From positions 220,454 to 284,453 of the forward strand of contig JAUICG010000003.1 of the NCBI GenBank assembly GCA_030427485.1: DNA of 64,000 nucleotides, given 5' to 3'. Position numbers and translations under genes: made by a program. Position 1 is the stretch's first letter. Every line of letters starts with the position of its first letter. This DNA comes from Gammaproteobacteria bacterium. Lineage in GTDB: Bacteria; Pseudomonadota; Gammaproteobacteria; Pseudomonadales; Halieaceae. This document shows, in pieces, positions 16,574 through 27,506 of the stretch. Below the pieces are notes generated by a model. The model saw nothing but the letters and a program-made list of their open reading frames with translations, searched no databases and was not told where the DNA came from.

Positions 16574-17911
16574 ATGACGGCAGTAATTACCACGGTAAAC
16601 GAATGGGCCTGGGGGCCGCTGATGCTGCTCCTGCTACTGGGTACAGGCGTATTCCTGACCCTCGGACTGCGCTTCATGCCGATACGCAAGATTCCCGCAG
16701 CGCTGCAACTGCTGATGCGCGGCCGCAAAAGCCAGGCCGAAGGTGACATCTCACCCTTTGGCGCATTGATGACCGCGCTGTCCGCCACGGTTGGCACCGG
16801 CAACATTGCCGGGGTCGCCACGGCGATTGCGCTGGGTGGCCCCGGCGCGCTGTTCTGGATGTGGATGACCGCGCTGTTTGGCATGGCCACCAAGTACGCC
16901 GAGGCGGTGCTTGCGGTGCGCTTTCGCGAGCGCGATGAGCGGGGCAACTACAGCGGCGGCCCGATGTATTACATCCGCAACGGGCTGCACAAGCGGTGGC
17001 ACTGGCTGGGGGTGGCGTTCGCGATCTTCGGGAGTCTCGCCGGATTCGGTATTGCCAACACCGTGCAGTCGAATTCCGTATCCCAGGTACTGCACGATAC
17101 GTTTTCCGTACCCCCCCTGGCGACGGGCCTGGTATTGATGGTGTTGGTTGGCGCTGTCGTGCTCGGCGGCGTCAGGCGGATTGCGGTAGTTGCGAGTTGG
17201 CTGGTGCCCTTTATGGCCCTGGCGTACACGCTTGCGGGGCTGTTCGTCATCCTCAGCAATGCGACCGAGGTCCCGGCGGCATTCGCCACGATCATCACCG
17301 GCGCGTTTACGCCGACAGCGGCGACGGGCGGCTTTGCCGGGGCCACGGTCTGGGCAGCACTGCGCTTTGGCGTGGCGCGGGGCATATTTTCCAATGAGGC
17401 GGGCCTCGGCAGCGCACCTATTGCCCATGCCGCCGCGCGCACCAGTCAACCCGTGCAACAGGGTATGATCGCGATGCTGGGCACATTCATCGATACCCTG
17501 GTGATATGCACCATTACGGGGCTGGTGATTGTGATAACGGATGTGTGGCCCAGCGGTATCAGTGGTGCAAGCCTGACTTCCAGTGCCTTTACCAGTGCAC
17601 TGCTGGGCGGCGAGTACGTTGTCGTGGGGGGGCTGTGCCTGTTCGCGTTCACCACGATGATCGGCTGGTCGTTCTATGGTGAACGCTGTATGGTGTTTCT
17701 GTTTGGCGCCGGGGCCGTTAAGCCGTTTCGCGTGGCATGGGTGCTGGCAGTACCGCTGGGTACCGTATTCCACCTGGATACAGTGTGGTTGTTGGCCGAC
17801 ACGCTCAACGCGCTGATGGCGCTGCCAAACCTCGTTGCGCTGCTGTTACTGGGGCCGCTGGTTTTCCGGATCACCCGCGAGTACTTTGATAGCGCTTCCC
17901 GCGGGCATTGA
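16574..17911 (+). CDS. Alanine/glycine:cation symporter family transporter
   Basis: A sodium-coupled amino-acid symporter of the AGCS (AlsT/DagA) family, 445 residues and about ten hydrophobic segments, in the inner membrane. The family signature GTGNIAGVATAIALGGPGA is present, as are GGPMYYI, GLGSAPIAHAAART (residues from the sixth to seventh helices) and a cytoplasmic PIRKIPAALQ loop. The start at ATG 16574 follows AAGGAAGG. It lies 9 bases behind the D-cysteine desulfhydrase-like gene and ends 13 bases before the next gene. Confidence 0.93.
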   Translation: MTAVITTVNEWAWGPLMLLLLLGTGVFLTLGLRFMPIRKIPAALQLLMRGRKSQAEGDISPFGALMTALSATVGTGNIAGVATAIALGGPGALFWMWMTALFGMATKYAEAVLAVRFRERDERGNYSGGPMYYIRNGLHKRWHWLGVAFAIFGSLAGFGIANTVQSNSVSQVLHDTFSVPPLATGLVLMVLVGAVVLGGVRRIAVVASWLVPFMALAYTLAGLFVILSNATEVPAAFATIITGAFTPTAATGGFAGATVWAALRFGVARGIFSNEAGLGSAPIAHAAARTSQPVQQGMIAMLGTFIDTLVICTITGLVIVITDVWPSGISGASLTSSAFTSALLGGEYVVVGGLCLFAFTTMIGWSFYGERCMVFLFGAGAVKPFRVAWVLAVPLGTVFHLDTVWLLADTLNALMALPNLVALLLLGPLVFRITREYFDSASRGH

Positions 17912-17924
17912 GTATGCTATCGCC

Positions 17925-18824
17925 ATGCCAACCCCAGCCAACGACAAGCTTGTCATCGCGATCTCATCCCGGGCGCTGTTCAACCTCGATGAAAGCCACG
18001 CCGTTTACCAGCGGTCCGGCCTGCAGGCCTACTCGCAATACCAGGTTGAACGGGAAGAGGAGCCGCTGGAACCCGGGGAGGCCTTTCCGCTGGTGAAGAA
18101 ACTCCTGAGGCTGAATGACAGCCTCGAGGACGAGGCGCAGGTACAGGTGGTTTTACTGTCGCGTAACAGCGCCGATACGGGGCTGCGGGTTTTCAATTCA
18201 ATTCAGCACTACGGTCTCGATATCAGTCGCGCCGCATTTTGCGGCGGGGAAAGTCCCTGGCGCTATATCAATGCGTTTGCGTGCAAACTGTTTCTGTCCA
18301 ACGAGGCGCAGGATGTGCGGCATGCGCTGGATTGCGGCGTCGCGGCTGCGACCCTGGTCTCGCGCAGGGGCGGCGCCACTGACAGCGGGCAGCTGCGCTT
18401 CGCATTTGATGGGGATGCGGTGCTGTTTTCCGACGAGGCCGAGCAGATCTATAAGCGCGACGGGTTGGAGGCGTTCACCGCAAGCGAAAAAGCCGCAGCC
18501 CGTGAACCACTGGCGGGTGGGCCTTTCAAACCCTTTCTCTCCGCGCTGCACCGTTTACAGCAAGCCTTCCCGCCGACAGAAGCACCCATCAGGACGGCAC
18601 TGGTTACCGCGCGGTCCGCACCGGCGCACGAACGGGTCATCCGGACATTGCGCGCCTGGAATATACGTATCGACGAGTCCATCTTCCTCGGCGGCCTGGA
18701 CAAAACCGAGTTCCTGAGAGCCTACCAGGCTGATGTCTTTTTTGACGACCAGCAGACACATTGTGTATCCGCGAGCGCGCATGTAGCCACCGGTCATGTA
18801 CCCCACGGCGTGGCCAATTCCTGA
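17925..18824 (+). CDS. 5'-nucleotidase (cytosolic 5'-nucleotidase I-like family)
   Basis: A 299-residue protein of the 5-nucleotidase family (Pfam PF06189), which dephosphorylates nucleoside monophosphates. Visible motifs are LVIAISSRALFNLDESHAVY, the HAD-like RFAFDGDAVLFSDEAE with its metal-binding Asp pair, and VFFDDQQTHC near the C-terminus. The frame is open further upstream inside the symporter gene; ATG 17925 gives the normal N-terminus. It is last in the yajC-to-nucleotidase run. Confidence 0.88.
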   Translation: MPTPANDKLVIAISSRALFNLDESHAVYQRSGLQAYSQYQVEREEEPLEPGEAFPLVKKLLRLNDSLEDEAQVQVVLLSRNSADTGLRVFNSIQHYGLDISRAAFCGGESPWRYINAFACKLFLSNEAQDVRHALDCGVAAATLVSRRGGATDSGQLRFAFDGDAVLFSDEAEQIYKRDGLEAFTASEKAAAREPLAGGPFKPFLSALHRLQQAFPPTEAPIRTALVTARSAPAHERVIRTLRAWNIRIDESIFLGGLDKTEFLRAYQADVFFDDQQTHCVSASAHVATGHVPHGVANS

Positions 18825-18976
18825 AGGGGCACGGGCGGGTATATTTCCGATTTGCTTGGCAAACCGCCGCTTTCATGGCTATTCTGCATAACGAGGGCGC
18901 GCAAGGGTTCGCGGCCTATGCCGACGGAGCCTGGCCACTGTGGCGCCGGATACCTTGCGCAATGACGTGCCATTAG

Positions 18977-19996
<1,020 letters not shown>

Positions 19997-20101
19997 GCGC
20001 CGGCGCTGCCAAAATGTCCCCGGGACTTGAATCCGCTGCACCGCAGTGTTTAGACTGTCGCGCTCAAAGCGCCAATGCACCCCATCATAGGAGAATGACA
20101 C

Positions 20102-20719
20102 GTGGAACTGGCCTGCCTGGACCTGGAAGGGGTGCTCGTACCGGAAATCTGGATAGCTTTCGCTGAGCGGACTGGTATTGAGGCGTTGCGCGCAACGACG
20201 CGCGATATCCCCGACTACAATGTACTGATGAAACAGCGGCTGTCGCTGCTGGACCAACACGGTTTGAAGATCGGTGATATTCAGGATGTGATCGCCACGC
20301 TCGAGCCCCTGCCGGGCGCGGTGGATTTCGTCGACTGGCTGCGCGAGCGTTTCCAGGTCATTATCCTGTCAGATACGTTCTACGAATTTTCCCAACCCCT
20401 GATGCGTCAGCTGCACTGGCCAACACTGTTCTGCCACCGCCTGATCACTGATGGCAGCGGGCGGGTAGTGGATTACAGGCTTCGGCAGGAAGACCCCAAG
20501 CGGGCGTCCGTGAAAGCTTTGCACAGCCTCAATTACCGCGTGCTCGCCGCAGGTGATTCCTACAACGACACCACCATGCTGTCCGAGGCCGATGTCGGCT
20601 TCCTGATTCACGCGCCGCAGAATGTGATTGACGAGTTCCCGCAGTTCAAATCGGTGGACACGCTGGAGGAACTCAAAGTCGCATTTCTTGAGGCCAGCGA
20701 ACGCACGCTGGATCTGTAA
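20102..20719 (+). CDS. thrH: Phosphoserine phosphatase / homoserine phosphotransferase
   Basis: A 205-residue HAD-superfamily enzyme that dephosphorylates phosphoserine and can pass the phosphate to homoserine (characterised in Pseudomonas aeruginosa). HAD motif I is CLDLEGVLVPE with Glu as the second acidic residue, typical of ThrH; motif II is ILSDTF, and motif IV is LAAGDSYNDTTML. The start is GTG 20102 behind AGGAG; the nearby ATG is in another frame. It converges on pabB across 62 bases. Confidence 0.93.
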   Translation: MELACLDLEGVLVPEIWIAFAERTGIEALRATTRDIPDYNVLMKQRLSLLDQHGLKIGDIQDVIATLEPLPGAVDFVDWLRERFQVIILSDTFYEFSQPLMRQLHWPTLFCHRLITDGSGRVVDYRLRQEDPKRASVKALHSLNYRVLAAGDSYNDTTMLSEADVGFLIHAPQNVIDEFPQFKSVDTLEELKVAFLEASERTLDL

Positions 20720-20781
20720 GGCCGGGCGGGGCGCGTACCGCGTACCCACCGCATGCCGGGCAACAGTGTCCGGTCCGTAAC

Positions 20782-22149
20782 TCAACGCTGAGCGGAGTTC
20801 TCCAGTTCACTGAGGAATTTACCGACTTTATCATGGGATTCCTGGTACTCCTGTTCCCAGTCGGAATCGGCGACGATGCCACCGCCGCCCCAGCAACGCA
20901 CCTCACCGTCAGCGCACAGGAAGCTGCGTATGGCGATATTGCTGTCCATGCGCCCGTCTGCGCTGACGTAAAGTACCGAGCCGCAGTACACCGCGCGATC
21001 ATGCGGCTCCAACTCGGCGATGATTTGCATCGCGCGCCGTTTTGGTGCGCCGGTGATCGATCCTCCCGGGAAGCTGTCGCGCAACAGGTCCCAGGCATTG
21101 CAATCGTCCCTGAGTTCACCGCTTATGGTGCTGACCAGGTGGTGAACTGTCGGGAAGCTCTGGACATCAAACAGGCGATCGACATGTATGCTGCCCGGCA
21201 TACAACTGCGTCCGAGGTCATTGCGCAGGAGATCGACAATCATCAGGTTTTCCGCGCGGTCTTTCTGTGACGCACGCAACTCCCGCCGCACCTGTTCATC
21301 CTGGCGGGGGTCGGGGTGGCGCGGGCGAGTACCCTTGATAGGGGATGTTTCCGCGCGGTGCCCGTGTAGCGACAGGAATCGCTCCGGGGAGAGGCACATC
21401 AGCGCGCTGTCCCGCTCCAGCGACAGGTAGGCCGAAAACGGGGCGGCCGCTGATTCCCGCAGGGCGCGGTAGGCGGTCCATGGATCGCCCGCGTAGTTCG
21501 CGCGAAAACACCGGGTCAGGTTGACCTGGTAACAGTCGCCAGCCTGTATATAACCCTGTATGCGATCAAATGCCGCCTTGTACTGCATAGGGGACAGGTT
21601 CGAGCTAAAACGCCCCTCTACAGCGAAGTCCGGTGTGTGATATCTGCCTGGCTGGTGCAACCGCGCCCGCAGGTCACGCCGTTCGGACGGCCCCACCCGA
21701 GGTTGCAGTACGAGAGTCGCACGCTGCAGCAGGTGGTCCTGTACGATGCACCAGTCATATGCGCATAATTGCGCAGCGGGGAAAGTGTTTGCGTGTGCAG
21801 TGCGCCGGATGCCGTGCAGCGCATTGCCGACGTCGTAGCCGAGGTAACCCAGCAGGCCGCCGCAGAATGGGATGTCCGGCGATACAGGCTGTATGCCCCG
21901 GTAGTACTCAGCCTGAAACCGTGCCAGTTCGCTGAAAAAAAGGCGACAGTCCCGTTCGGTGGCATCCGGCCTGAGCCCGGGCAACTCCGTAGCCCAGGGT
22001 CGGGCAGTCAGTATGTCATAGCGTCCGGCGCTGGCATGGGGATAACTGCTGTCCAGGAACGCCGCTCGAGGCAGGTCCCGAATCCGCTCAAACAACTCGC
22101 AACTGTCCTGGAAGTAGGGGATGTCCTCGAGGAGTACCGACTTGCTCAC
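20782..22149 (-). CDS. pabB: Aminodeoxychorismate synthase component I
   Basis: Uses chorismate and ammonia from PabA to make 4-amino-4-deoxychorismate for folate synthesis. The 455-residue protein has the chorismate-binding domain in its C-terminal half. Lys272 in SPIKGTRPR is the covalent nucleophile that distinguishes PabB from TrpE (which has Ala), and the HxxS-type segment VHHLVSTISG and GGSITGAPK are also present. No pabA or pabC is adjacent. It is divergent from the acyl-CoA carboxylase operon across a 335-base gap. Confidence 0.95.
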   Translation of the reverse strand: MSKSVLLEDIPYFQDSCELFERIRDLPRAAFLDSSYPHASAGRYDILTARPWATELPGLRPDATERDCRLFFSELARFQAEYYRGIQPVSPDIPFCGGLLGYLGYDVGNALHGIRRTAHANTFPAAQLCAYDWCIVQDHLLQRATLVLQPRVGPSERRDLRARLHQPGRYHTPDFAVEGRFSSNLSPMQYKAAFDRIQGYIQAGDCYQVNLTRCFRANYAGDPWTAYRALRESAAAPFSAYLSLERDSALMCLSPERFLSLHGHRAETSPIKGTRPRHPDPRQDEQVRRELRASQKDRAENLMIVDLLRNDLGRSCMPGSIHVDRLFDVQSFPTVHHLVSTISGELRDDCNAWDLLRDSFPGGSITGAPKRRAMQIIAELEPHDRAVYCGSVLYVSADGRMDSNIAIRSFLCADGEVRCWGGGGIVADSDWEQEYQESHDKVGKFLSELENSAQR

Positions 22150-22484
22150 AGCCGGCCGCCGGTGGTGCGTGGAGGAATGGTTCCGGCGAGATTTCCTGCA
22201 TTGTCAGGGCGCTGCATAGAGGTCGATATTCCGTGCTCGGGCAGGATCTGTGACGCGGTTTTAAGCGGTAATTTGCGGTGAAACAACCGGCATCTACGGT
22301 GAAATACCCGGAAATGTCGCTACGCCTGAATTGACTTTGCGGGCTCGGCAAATTACTGTATCAGCCCGAAAATCAGGCATATTCGCATCCTAAGCCTGAC
22401 TGCCGCGACTTGCAACCAGCATGTCTATTGCAGGCGTAACTCGACTACTCCATCACCCCGTGTGAAACCTTTGGATCAAGGACT
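22150..22484. promoter_or_regulatory. Divergent intergenic region, pabB / acyl-CoA carboxylase operon
   Basis: This 335-base gap holds no credible gene. It contains two phased 15-bp direct repeats (22276-22311, listed separately). Downstream of them is a weak sigma-70-like pair, TTGACT at 22331-22336 and TACTGT at 22354-22359 with a 17-base spacer, reading toward the carboxylase operon. That leaves a leader of about 120 bases, in which I see no obvious riboswitch. Confidence 0.5.
22276..22311 (+). promoter_or_regulatory. Two phased direct repeats CGGTGAAANNNCCGG
   Basis: CGGTGAAACAACCGG at 22276-22290 and CGGTGAAATACCCGG at 22297-22311 match at 12 defined positions and start 21 bases apart, two turns of the helix. 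They lie upstream of the candidate -35 of the carboxylase operon, the position of an activator or repressor site. The regulator is unknown and no regulator gene lies in the cluster. Confidence 0.5.
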
Positions 22485-24218
22485 ATGACGACAAAGAACA
22501 GCAATACTCTTTTCGCTTCTCTGGATAATCCGTTCGCGGATAATTCCGAGCGGGAATTTCGAGTGCCGGGACAGGTTGCCTCGGCGCCCGGTCCCTACGA
22601 GGAGTCCCTCAAGGCGGGATGGGAATTGCAGCAGCGGCCTCGCCAGACCGCCGGCGTCAAGAACATTCAGCGCCAGCACCAGAAAAACCGTATGACGATA
22701 TGGGAGCGAATTCGCTACCTCAGCGACGAGCCGCCGACGGTGCTCTACCAGAACTGGGGCCCAAACCTTGATGGCGCCTCGCTGGTGACAGCTATCATCA
22801 AGGTCAACGGGCGCGATGTCGCGCTGTACGGGCATGACTTTACAGTGCGCGCGGGATCCATGGATGCTACCAACGGCGCCAAACTCGCCCGCCTGTTCGA
22901 ACTGGCCGCCAAGCAACGCATTCCCGTGGTGGGCATCAATGACAGCGCGGGGGCTTTCATCCCGGCCGGAGTCGGCGGCCTTGACGGCTACGCCGAAGCG
23001 TTTGCCGCGCTGCGCCGTATCAGCGGTATCGTTCCCAGTGTCATGTGCATGTTCGGCTTTAACGCCGGAGGCGGCTCCTATCTGCCCCGGCAGGGCAGTT
23101 TCCTTATCCAGCCCAATGACACCTTCTTCGGGCTGACCGGGCCCGGCGTGGTCAAGTCCGTACTGGGAGAGGATGTCACGCCGGACGAACTCGGCGGCCC
23201 GGGTGTGCACAGCCAGTCCGGAGTGACCGATTTCGTGGTCAAGGACGAGGTGGAGGCCCTGCGCAAGGTCCGCGCCCTGTTGAACTACTTGCCCGGCCAC
23301 AACGGTGAGCTCGCGCCTTTCCAGGCCAGTTCCGATCCTGTTGACCGCAAGACCTGGGATATCGATATCCTGCTGAAGAAAGCGCTGAATTCCCCCACTG
23401 GTTTCAACACGCCCATCGATATATCGATACTGATACAGCAACTTTGCGATCACTCTGATTTCCTGGAAATACAGCCGGACAGGGCACGCAATACCGTCAC
23501 CGCGCTGGGGCGCATGGGCGGAAACGTCGTGGGCTTTGTCGCCAATAATTCTGCGGTGGCCTCGGGGCAAATCGATATCGATGCAGCCTACAAAAACGCG
23601 CGCTTTATCCGTTTTTGCAATCTGTACAACATCCCGGTGATTTTCCTTGAAGACACGACCGGATTCCTGCCCGGCAAGGACCAGGAGAGCCGCGGTATTA
23701 TTCAGGCTGGTCGCGCGATGCTGGATGCGATCGTCGACTTGCGCACACCGCGGTTTCTCGTACTGGTGCGAAACGCATTCGGAGGCGCCTACGCGGCCTT
23801 CAACAGTTTTCCGGTAGGCGCCGATTTCGTCGTAGCGCTACCCACGACACGTGTCGCGGTAATGGGCCCGGCGGGTGTGGAATACGTCTACAAGTCGGAA
23901 CTGCGCAATATACGCGGGTCGGTCCAGGCGAAACTCGATGAGGAGACAAAGGCACAGGTCGCCGCCGGCCTCTCCGAAACACAGGCGAAAGCAGCCGCGA
24001 GGGAACTGGTAGCGGCATGGGTGAAATCGGAGGAGGCGCTGCTGGCTGAGCGTTATACCCGGGAGCTGATGAACCCGAATGAGGCGCTCAGCCTGGGGTC
24101 GATCTCGCAAATAGTCATGCCGTCGGACCTGCGCCAGGTACTGACGGAAAACATGGCGTTTTACCTGCGTCGCTACCAGCCTGCACCGCTGCAATCCGTG
24201 CAACGTGAATTCCACTAA
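22485..24218 (+). CDS. pccB: Acyl-CoA carboxylase carboxyltransferase (beta) subunit, probably propionyl-CoA carboxylase
   Basis: Transfers the carboxyl group from carboxybiotin to an acyl-CoA, most likely propionyl-CoA. The 577-residue protein carries both crotonase-like halves: the N-terminal acyl-CoA site ([45 protein letters not shown]) and the C-terminal carboxybiotin site ([41 protein letters not shown]). It is longer than typical PccB (about 510), mainly from a 40-60 residue N-terminal extension and an insert near residues 470-510. The substrate is inferred from the epimerase and mutase genes behind it. Confidence 0.88.
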   Translation: MTTKNSNTLFASLDNPFADNSEREFRVPGQVASAPGPYEESLKAGWELQQRPRQTAGVKNIQRQHQKNRMTIWERIRYLSDEPPTVLYQNWGPNLDGASLVTAIIKVNGRDVALYGHDFTVRAGSMDATNGAKLARLFELAAKQRIPVVGINDSAGAFIPAGVGGLDGYAEAFAALRRISGIVPSVMCMFGFNAGGGSYLPRQGSFLIQPNDTFFGLTGPGVVKSVLGEDVTPDELGGPGVHSQSGVTDFVVKDEVEALRKVRALLNYLPGHNGELAPFQASSDPVDRKTWDIDILLKKALNSPTGFNTPIDISILIQQLCDHSDFLEIQPDRARNTVTALGRMGGNVVGFVANNSAVASGQIDIDAAYKNARFIRFCNLYNIPVIFLEDTTGFLPGKDQESRGIIQAGRAMLDAIVDLRTPRFLVLVRNAFGGAYAAFNSFPVGADFVVALPTTRVAVMGPAGVEYVYKSELRNIRGSVQAKLDEETKAQVAAGLSETQAKAAARELVAAWVKSEEALLAERYTRELMNPNEALSLGSISQIVMPSDLRQVLTENMAFYLRRYQPAPLQSVQREFH

Positions 24219-24256
24219 ACCGATTTCTGGCAAACTCACTTTAAAGGAAGAGCTGC

Positions 24257-27073
24257 GTGTCCAACGAATTTTACCTGAGCAACCCGCTTATACACCGCGA
24301 ACGCAAATTGGGCGAGGGCGCCAGCGCGTGGGAGCGACAGTTTGACTGTACGCATATTCGGCCGCTGATCATCTGTCGCGGCCCGATTCGCAAGGAAGCG
24401 ATGGATGTGTTCTCCGAGATGGGCATTACACATTTCGGCATTTTACTGTCGGAAAAGGATTCGATCGTCTACCGCAGCGCCGTCGCCCCCGAATTGCGTT
24501 CGCTGACAGACCCCGATCGGGTCCATCGTGTGCCGGACTACAGCGGTGTTAACAAGGAAGAGCGCGAACAGCGGATTGAACAGATCATCAATATTGCACG
24601 GGAGAACAATTACAACGCCATATTCGCCGGCTATGGCTTTATGGCCGAGGATGAAACCATGGTGGCGGCCATGGAGAACGCGGGGTTAAATTTTATCGGG
24701 CCCTGTTCACGCACCGTGCACGACGCCGGCCTCAAGGACGAAGCGAAACGTACTGCGCTGAAATGCGGCGTTTCCGTGACGCCCGGTATCGACAATGGTA
24801 CAGCACTGACATTGCTGAAGAAGCATCCTGACGTCGCCGCACTGCAGGCGCTGGTGGCCGAGCACAAGCTCGAAGCGGATGCCGCTGCGCTGAGCGATGA
24901 GTCGATTACACTGGAGGATAAGGCCGATATCGTGCTCGCGGCGTCCTACAGGAAGGGACTCGATCTTTACACCGTTGACGAACTCTGTGAGACCCTGACC
25001 GAAGCGGTGGCGAAGATGGCCGCAGAGTACCCACAGAACCGTGTTCGTCTGAAGGCCATCAGCGGCGGCGGCGGAAAAGGACAGCGTATCCTGGGTATAG
25101 GCGATTCCGCCCGTACCGCTGAAATGGTGCGGGAAATCCTCAACGAGGTGAAGACCACCGGCGTCGGCGACAACAAGAACGTGCTGGTCGAGCTGAATAT
25201 CGAGACCACCCGCCACCAGGAGATTCAGGTCATCGGCAATGGCCAGTGGTCGCTGTCCATGGGCGGGCGCGATTGTTCCCTGCAGATGCACGAGCAGAAG
25301 TTGCTGGAGGTGTCGGTAACGGTGGAGTCGCTGGAAAGGGCGTTGGCGGAAGCCGAGGATAACGGCAGGGAAGAGGAGTCACGTATCCTGCGGCAGGATA
25401 TAGCCACGCTGAAGGCCATGGAGCAGGAGGCTGAAAGCTTCGGGCAGGCAGTGGGGCTGGACTCGGTATCCACCTTCGAGTGTATCGTGGATCGGGACAA
25501 GCACTTCTTCATGGAAATGAATACGCGTATCCAGGTGGAGCACCGCGTCACCGAGCTGTGCTACGCGCTGAAGTTCACCAATCCGAAGAACGCCAATGAG
25601 TTCTTCGTGGTGGAATCCCTGGTCGAGGCGATGGTTCTGCTGGCCGCGCACGGCGCGAAACTGCCGCGGCCGGAGCGACTGGTGCGAATGAATGATAGTG
25701 TCGAAGCCAGGCTCAATGCCACCAACCAGGCACTGCAGCCACATGCCGGTGGTGTCATCGAGGCGTGGAGTGATGCCATCGAGGGTGAAATTCGCGACGA
25801 CCAGGGCATCAGCCTGCACAATCCAGATACCGATGTTTTTATGAAGTACACGCTTGCCGGCGCGTACGATTCCAACATTGCGCTGCTGCTGACAGTAGGT
25901 GACACACGGCTGGATACCTACCAGAAGATGGCGGAGGCCATTCGCCGGACCCGCATGCGTGGCCGTGATCTGGCGACCAACCTGGAATTCCATTACGGAC
26001 TGGTCAACTGGTTTATTGGCCAGAACATCAATGCACGCCCCACCACCCGGTTTATCGTTCCCTACCTGACGGCTGTTGGTGAGTTGAAGCAGCAGGCAAA
26101 CAACCTGGACCTGGCGCACGCCTATGCCGCACTGGGCAAGATGGCGCTGGCCGATGTGGAGGGTGACGCGCGACTGGCCCTGGCGAACACGCTTGAATTG
26201 AAAGAGACGCTGTTTTTGCGTCCGCTGCAGAACCTGCTGGCCGAGCCGCATATTCTCAGCGGCTGGCTGAGCATCAATCGCGATTGCTATACCCTCATCG
26301 ACGGTAAAATCTGCTGGAATGAAAACCCGATTGAACTGTTGGCCGATACCTACCACTTCCTGAATATGGATTTTATCGACAGTGATGCGCCGCCAGCGGC
26401 CTCGATGATCTGGGATCACGACAATGCGATTTTGCAGGATGCACTGGCCTTCTACCGAGAGCTCGGGGATCGTCTGCCGGCGGAGGACTGGATGGAATTA
26501 TGTGCCGCGCTTGACGCGGACGAGGCTCCGAAGGGATTCGAGGCGGACCTTTGGTCCCGGACCCGCAACGCCCACTTCGGTTACCAGGCGGGCGCGGATA
26601 TTCTTGCGATCCTGCCCAGTATCGCGGAGGCAACGGGCTTCTATTCGCTGACGGTAAATCCTGACCTGAGCATCGATATACCGGAGCGGCTCACGGATGC
26701 CGCATTGCAGTCGGCAATGGCGAAAGTCCTGGTGCCCCCGCCCGTCGCGCGTTCCGATGAAATACTCGCCAGCAGCGGCGGCATGTTCTATTCTCGCGAG
26801 ACACCGGCGCACGACGTGTATGTCAAGGAGGGTGACCACTTCGACGCGGGCGATCCGCTGTTCATCGTCGAGGTAATGAAGATGTTCAACAAGGTATACG
26901 CCCCATTCTCCGGTACCATTGCCAAGGTTCTGGTGGATACGGATGGCAGTATCATCAGCAAGGGACAGCCGATCTTCAAAATAGTACCTGATGAAGTCAT
27001 AGTAGAAGTGTCCGCCGAAGAAATCGCTGCAAAGCGGGCTGCGGCCACCGCGGCATTTTTACAGCAACTGTAG
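24257..27073 (+). CDS. pccA: Biotin carboxylase fused to biotin carboxyl carrier domain (atypical, 938 residues)
   Basis: ATP-dependent carboxylation of enzyme-bound biotin for the carboxyltransferase encoded just upstream. Order: biotin-carboxylase N-domain (about 35-150, AIFAGYGFMAEDETM, NFIGPCSRTV); ATP-grasp with the glycine loop AISGGGGKGQRI; FFMEMNTRIQVEHRVTE at the catalytic core; a long region of about 200 residues of unassigned sequence; and a BCCP domain with EVMKM, biotin on Lys875. Compared with ordinary biotin carboxylases there is an insert of roughly 70 residues before the glycine loop. The start is GTG 24257 behind AGGAAG. It belongs to a divergent large-subunit lineage rather than classical PccA. 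Confidence 0.85.
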   Translation: MSNEFYLSNPLIHRERKLGEGASAWERQFDCTHIRPLIICRGPIRKEAMDVFSEMGITHFGILLSEKDSIVYRSAVAPELRSLTDPDRVHRVPDYSGVNKEEREQRIEQIINIARENNYNAIFAGYGFMAEDETMVAAMENAGLNFIGPCSRTVHDAGLKDEAKRTALKCGVSVTPGIDNGTALTLLKKHPDVAALQALVAEHKLEADAAALSDESITLEDKADIVLAASYRKGLDLYTVDELCETLTEAVAKMAAEYPQNRVRLKAISGGGGKGQRILGIGDSARTAEMVREILNEVKTTGVGDNKNVLVELNIETTRHQEIQVIGNGQWSLSMGGRDCSLQMHEQKLLEVSVTVESLERALAEAEDNGREEESRILRQDIATLKAMEQEAESFGQAVGLDSVSTFECIVDRDKHFFMEMNTRIQVEHRVTELCYALKFTNPKNANEFFVVESLVEAMVLLAAHGAKLPRPERLVRMNDSVEARLNATNQALQPHAGGVIEAWSDAIEGEIRDDQGISLHNPDTDVFMKYTLAGAYDSNIALLLTVGDTRLDTYQKMAEAIRRTRMRGRDLATNLEFHYGLVNWFIGQNINARPTTRFIVPYLTAVGELKQQANNLDLAHAYAALGKMALADVEGDARLALANTLELKETLFLRPLQNLLAEPHILSGWLSINRDCYTLIDGKICWNENPIELLADTYHFLNMDFIDSDAPPAASMIWDHDNAILQDALAFYRELGDRLPAEDWMELCAALDADEAPKGFEADLWSRTRNAHFGYQAGADILAILPSIAEATGFYSLTVNPDLSIDIPERLTDAALQSAMAKVLVPPPVARSDEILASSGGMFYSRETPAHDVYVKEGDHFDAGDPLFIVEVMKMFNKVYAPFSGTIAKVLVDTDGSIISKGQPIFKIVPDEVIVEVSAEEIAAKRAAATAAFLQQL

Positions 27074-27085
27074 AGAGGACGACAG

Positions 27086-27496
27086 ATGATTACTGCATTG
27101 GACCACATCGCTATCGCGGTGCCTGATCTCGAGAAAGCCATAGAGCGTTTTGTCAGCGATTTCGGGCTGCCACTGGGTGGCACGGAGGACGTGGAAGAAG
27201 CGAAAACCACGGCAGCATTTTTGCCGCTGCCGCCTACCAGTATCGAGTTGGTGCACCCCTTGCGCGGCGAGGGACCTGTCGCCACCTACCTGGAGAAAAA
27301 GGGCGGGGGCATGCATCACCTGTGCTTTCGCTCCGATGATATCGACGCCGATGTCGCCCGCCTGCGGGAGAAGGGCTACCAGTTTCTCGCCGACGCACCC
27401 ACGCCCGGTGCCCATGGCTCGCGCGTTATTTTCATTCATCCGAAAAGTTGCGATGGCGTGCTGATCGAGATCAACCAGCCCGCAGAGGACCACTGA
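27086..27496 (+). CDS. mce: Methylmalonyl-CoA (and possibly ethylmalonyl-CoA) epimerase
   Basis: Interconverts (2S)- and (2R)-methylmalonyl-CoA so that the mutase can use the carboxylase product; in bacteria with the ethylmalonyl-CoA pathway the same enzyme also epimerises ethylmalonyl-CoA. The 136-residue vicinal-oxygen-chelate protein has two beta-alpha-beta3 modules with metal ligands His7 (ALDHIAIAV), a Glu in SIELVHPL, His in GGMHHLCF and Glu in VLIEINQP. It sits between pccA (12 bases) and the mutase (10 bases). Confidence 0.93.
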   Translation: MITALDHIAIAVPDLEKAIERFVSDFGLPLGGTEDVEEAKTTAAFLPLPPTSIELVHPLRGEGPVATYLEKKGGGMHHLCFRSDDIDADVARLREKGYQFLADAPTPGAHGSRVIFIHPKSCDGVLIEINQPAEDH

Positions 27497-27506
27497 GGTT
27501 TTGCCC

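Noticed and set aside
20782..22149. Anthranilate synthase component I (trpE)
   Set aside because: The protein has SPIKGT with the PabB nucleophilic lysine rather than PIAGT.
22476..23570. 364-codon minus-strand frame opposite pccB
   Set aside because: It lies wholly inside a well-supported gene, its composition is typical of antisense frames, and no ribosome site or family resemblance is seen.
22485..24218. Methylcrotonyl-CoA or geranyl-CoA carboxylase beta subunit
   Set aside because: The carboxyltransferase fold alone would allow it, but no leucine or terpene degradation genes are near, and the epimerase and mutase genes follow directly, so propionyl-CoA is preferred.
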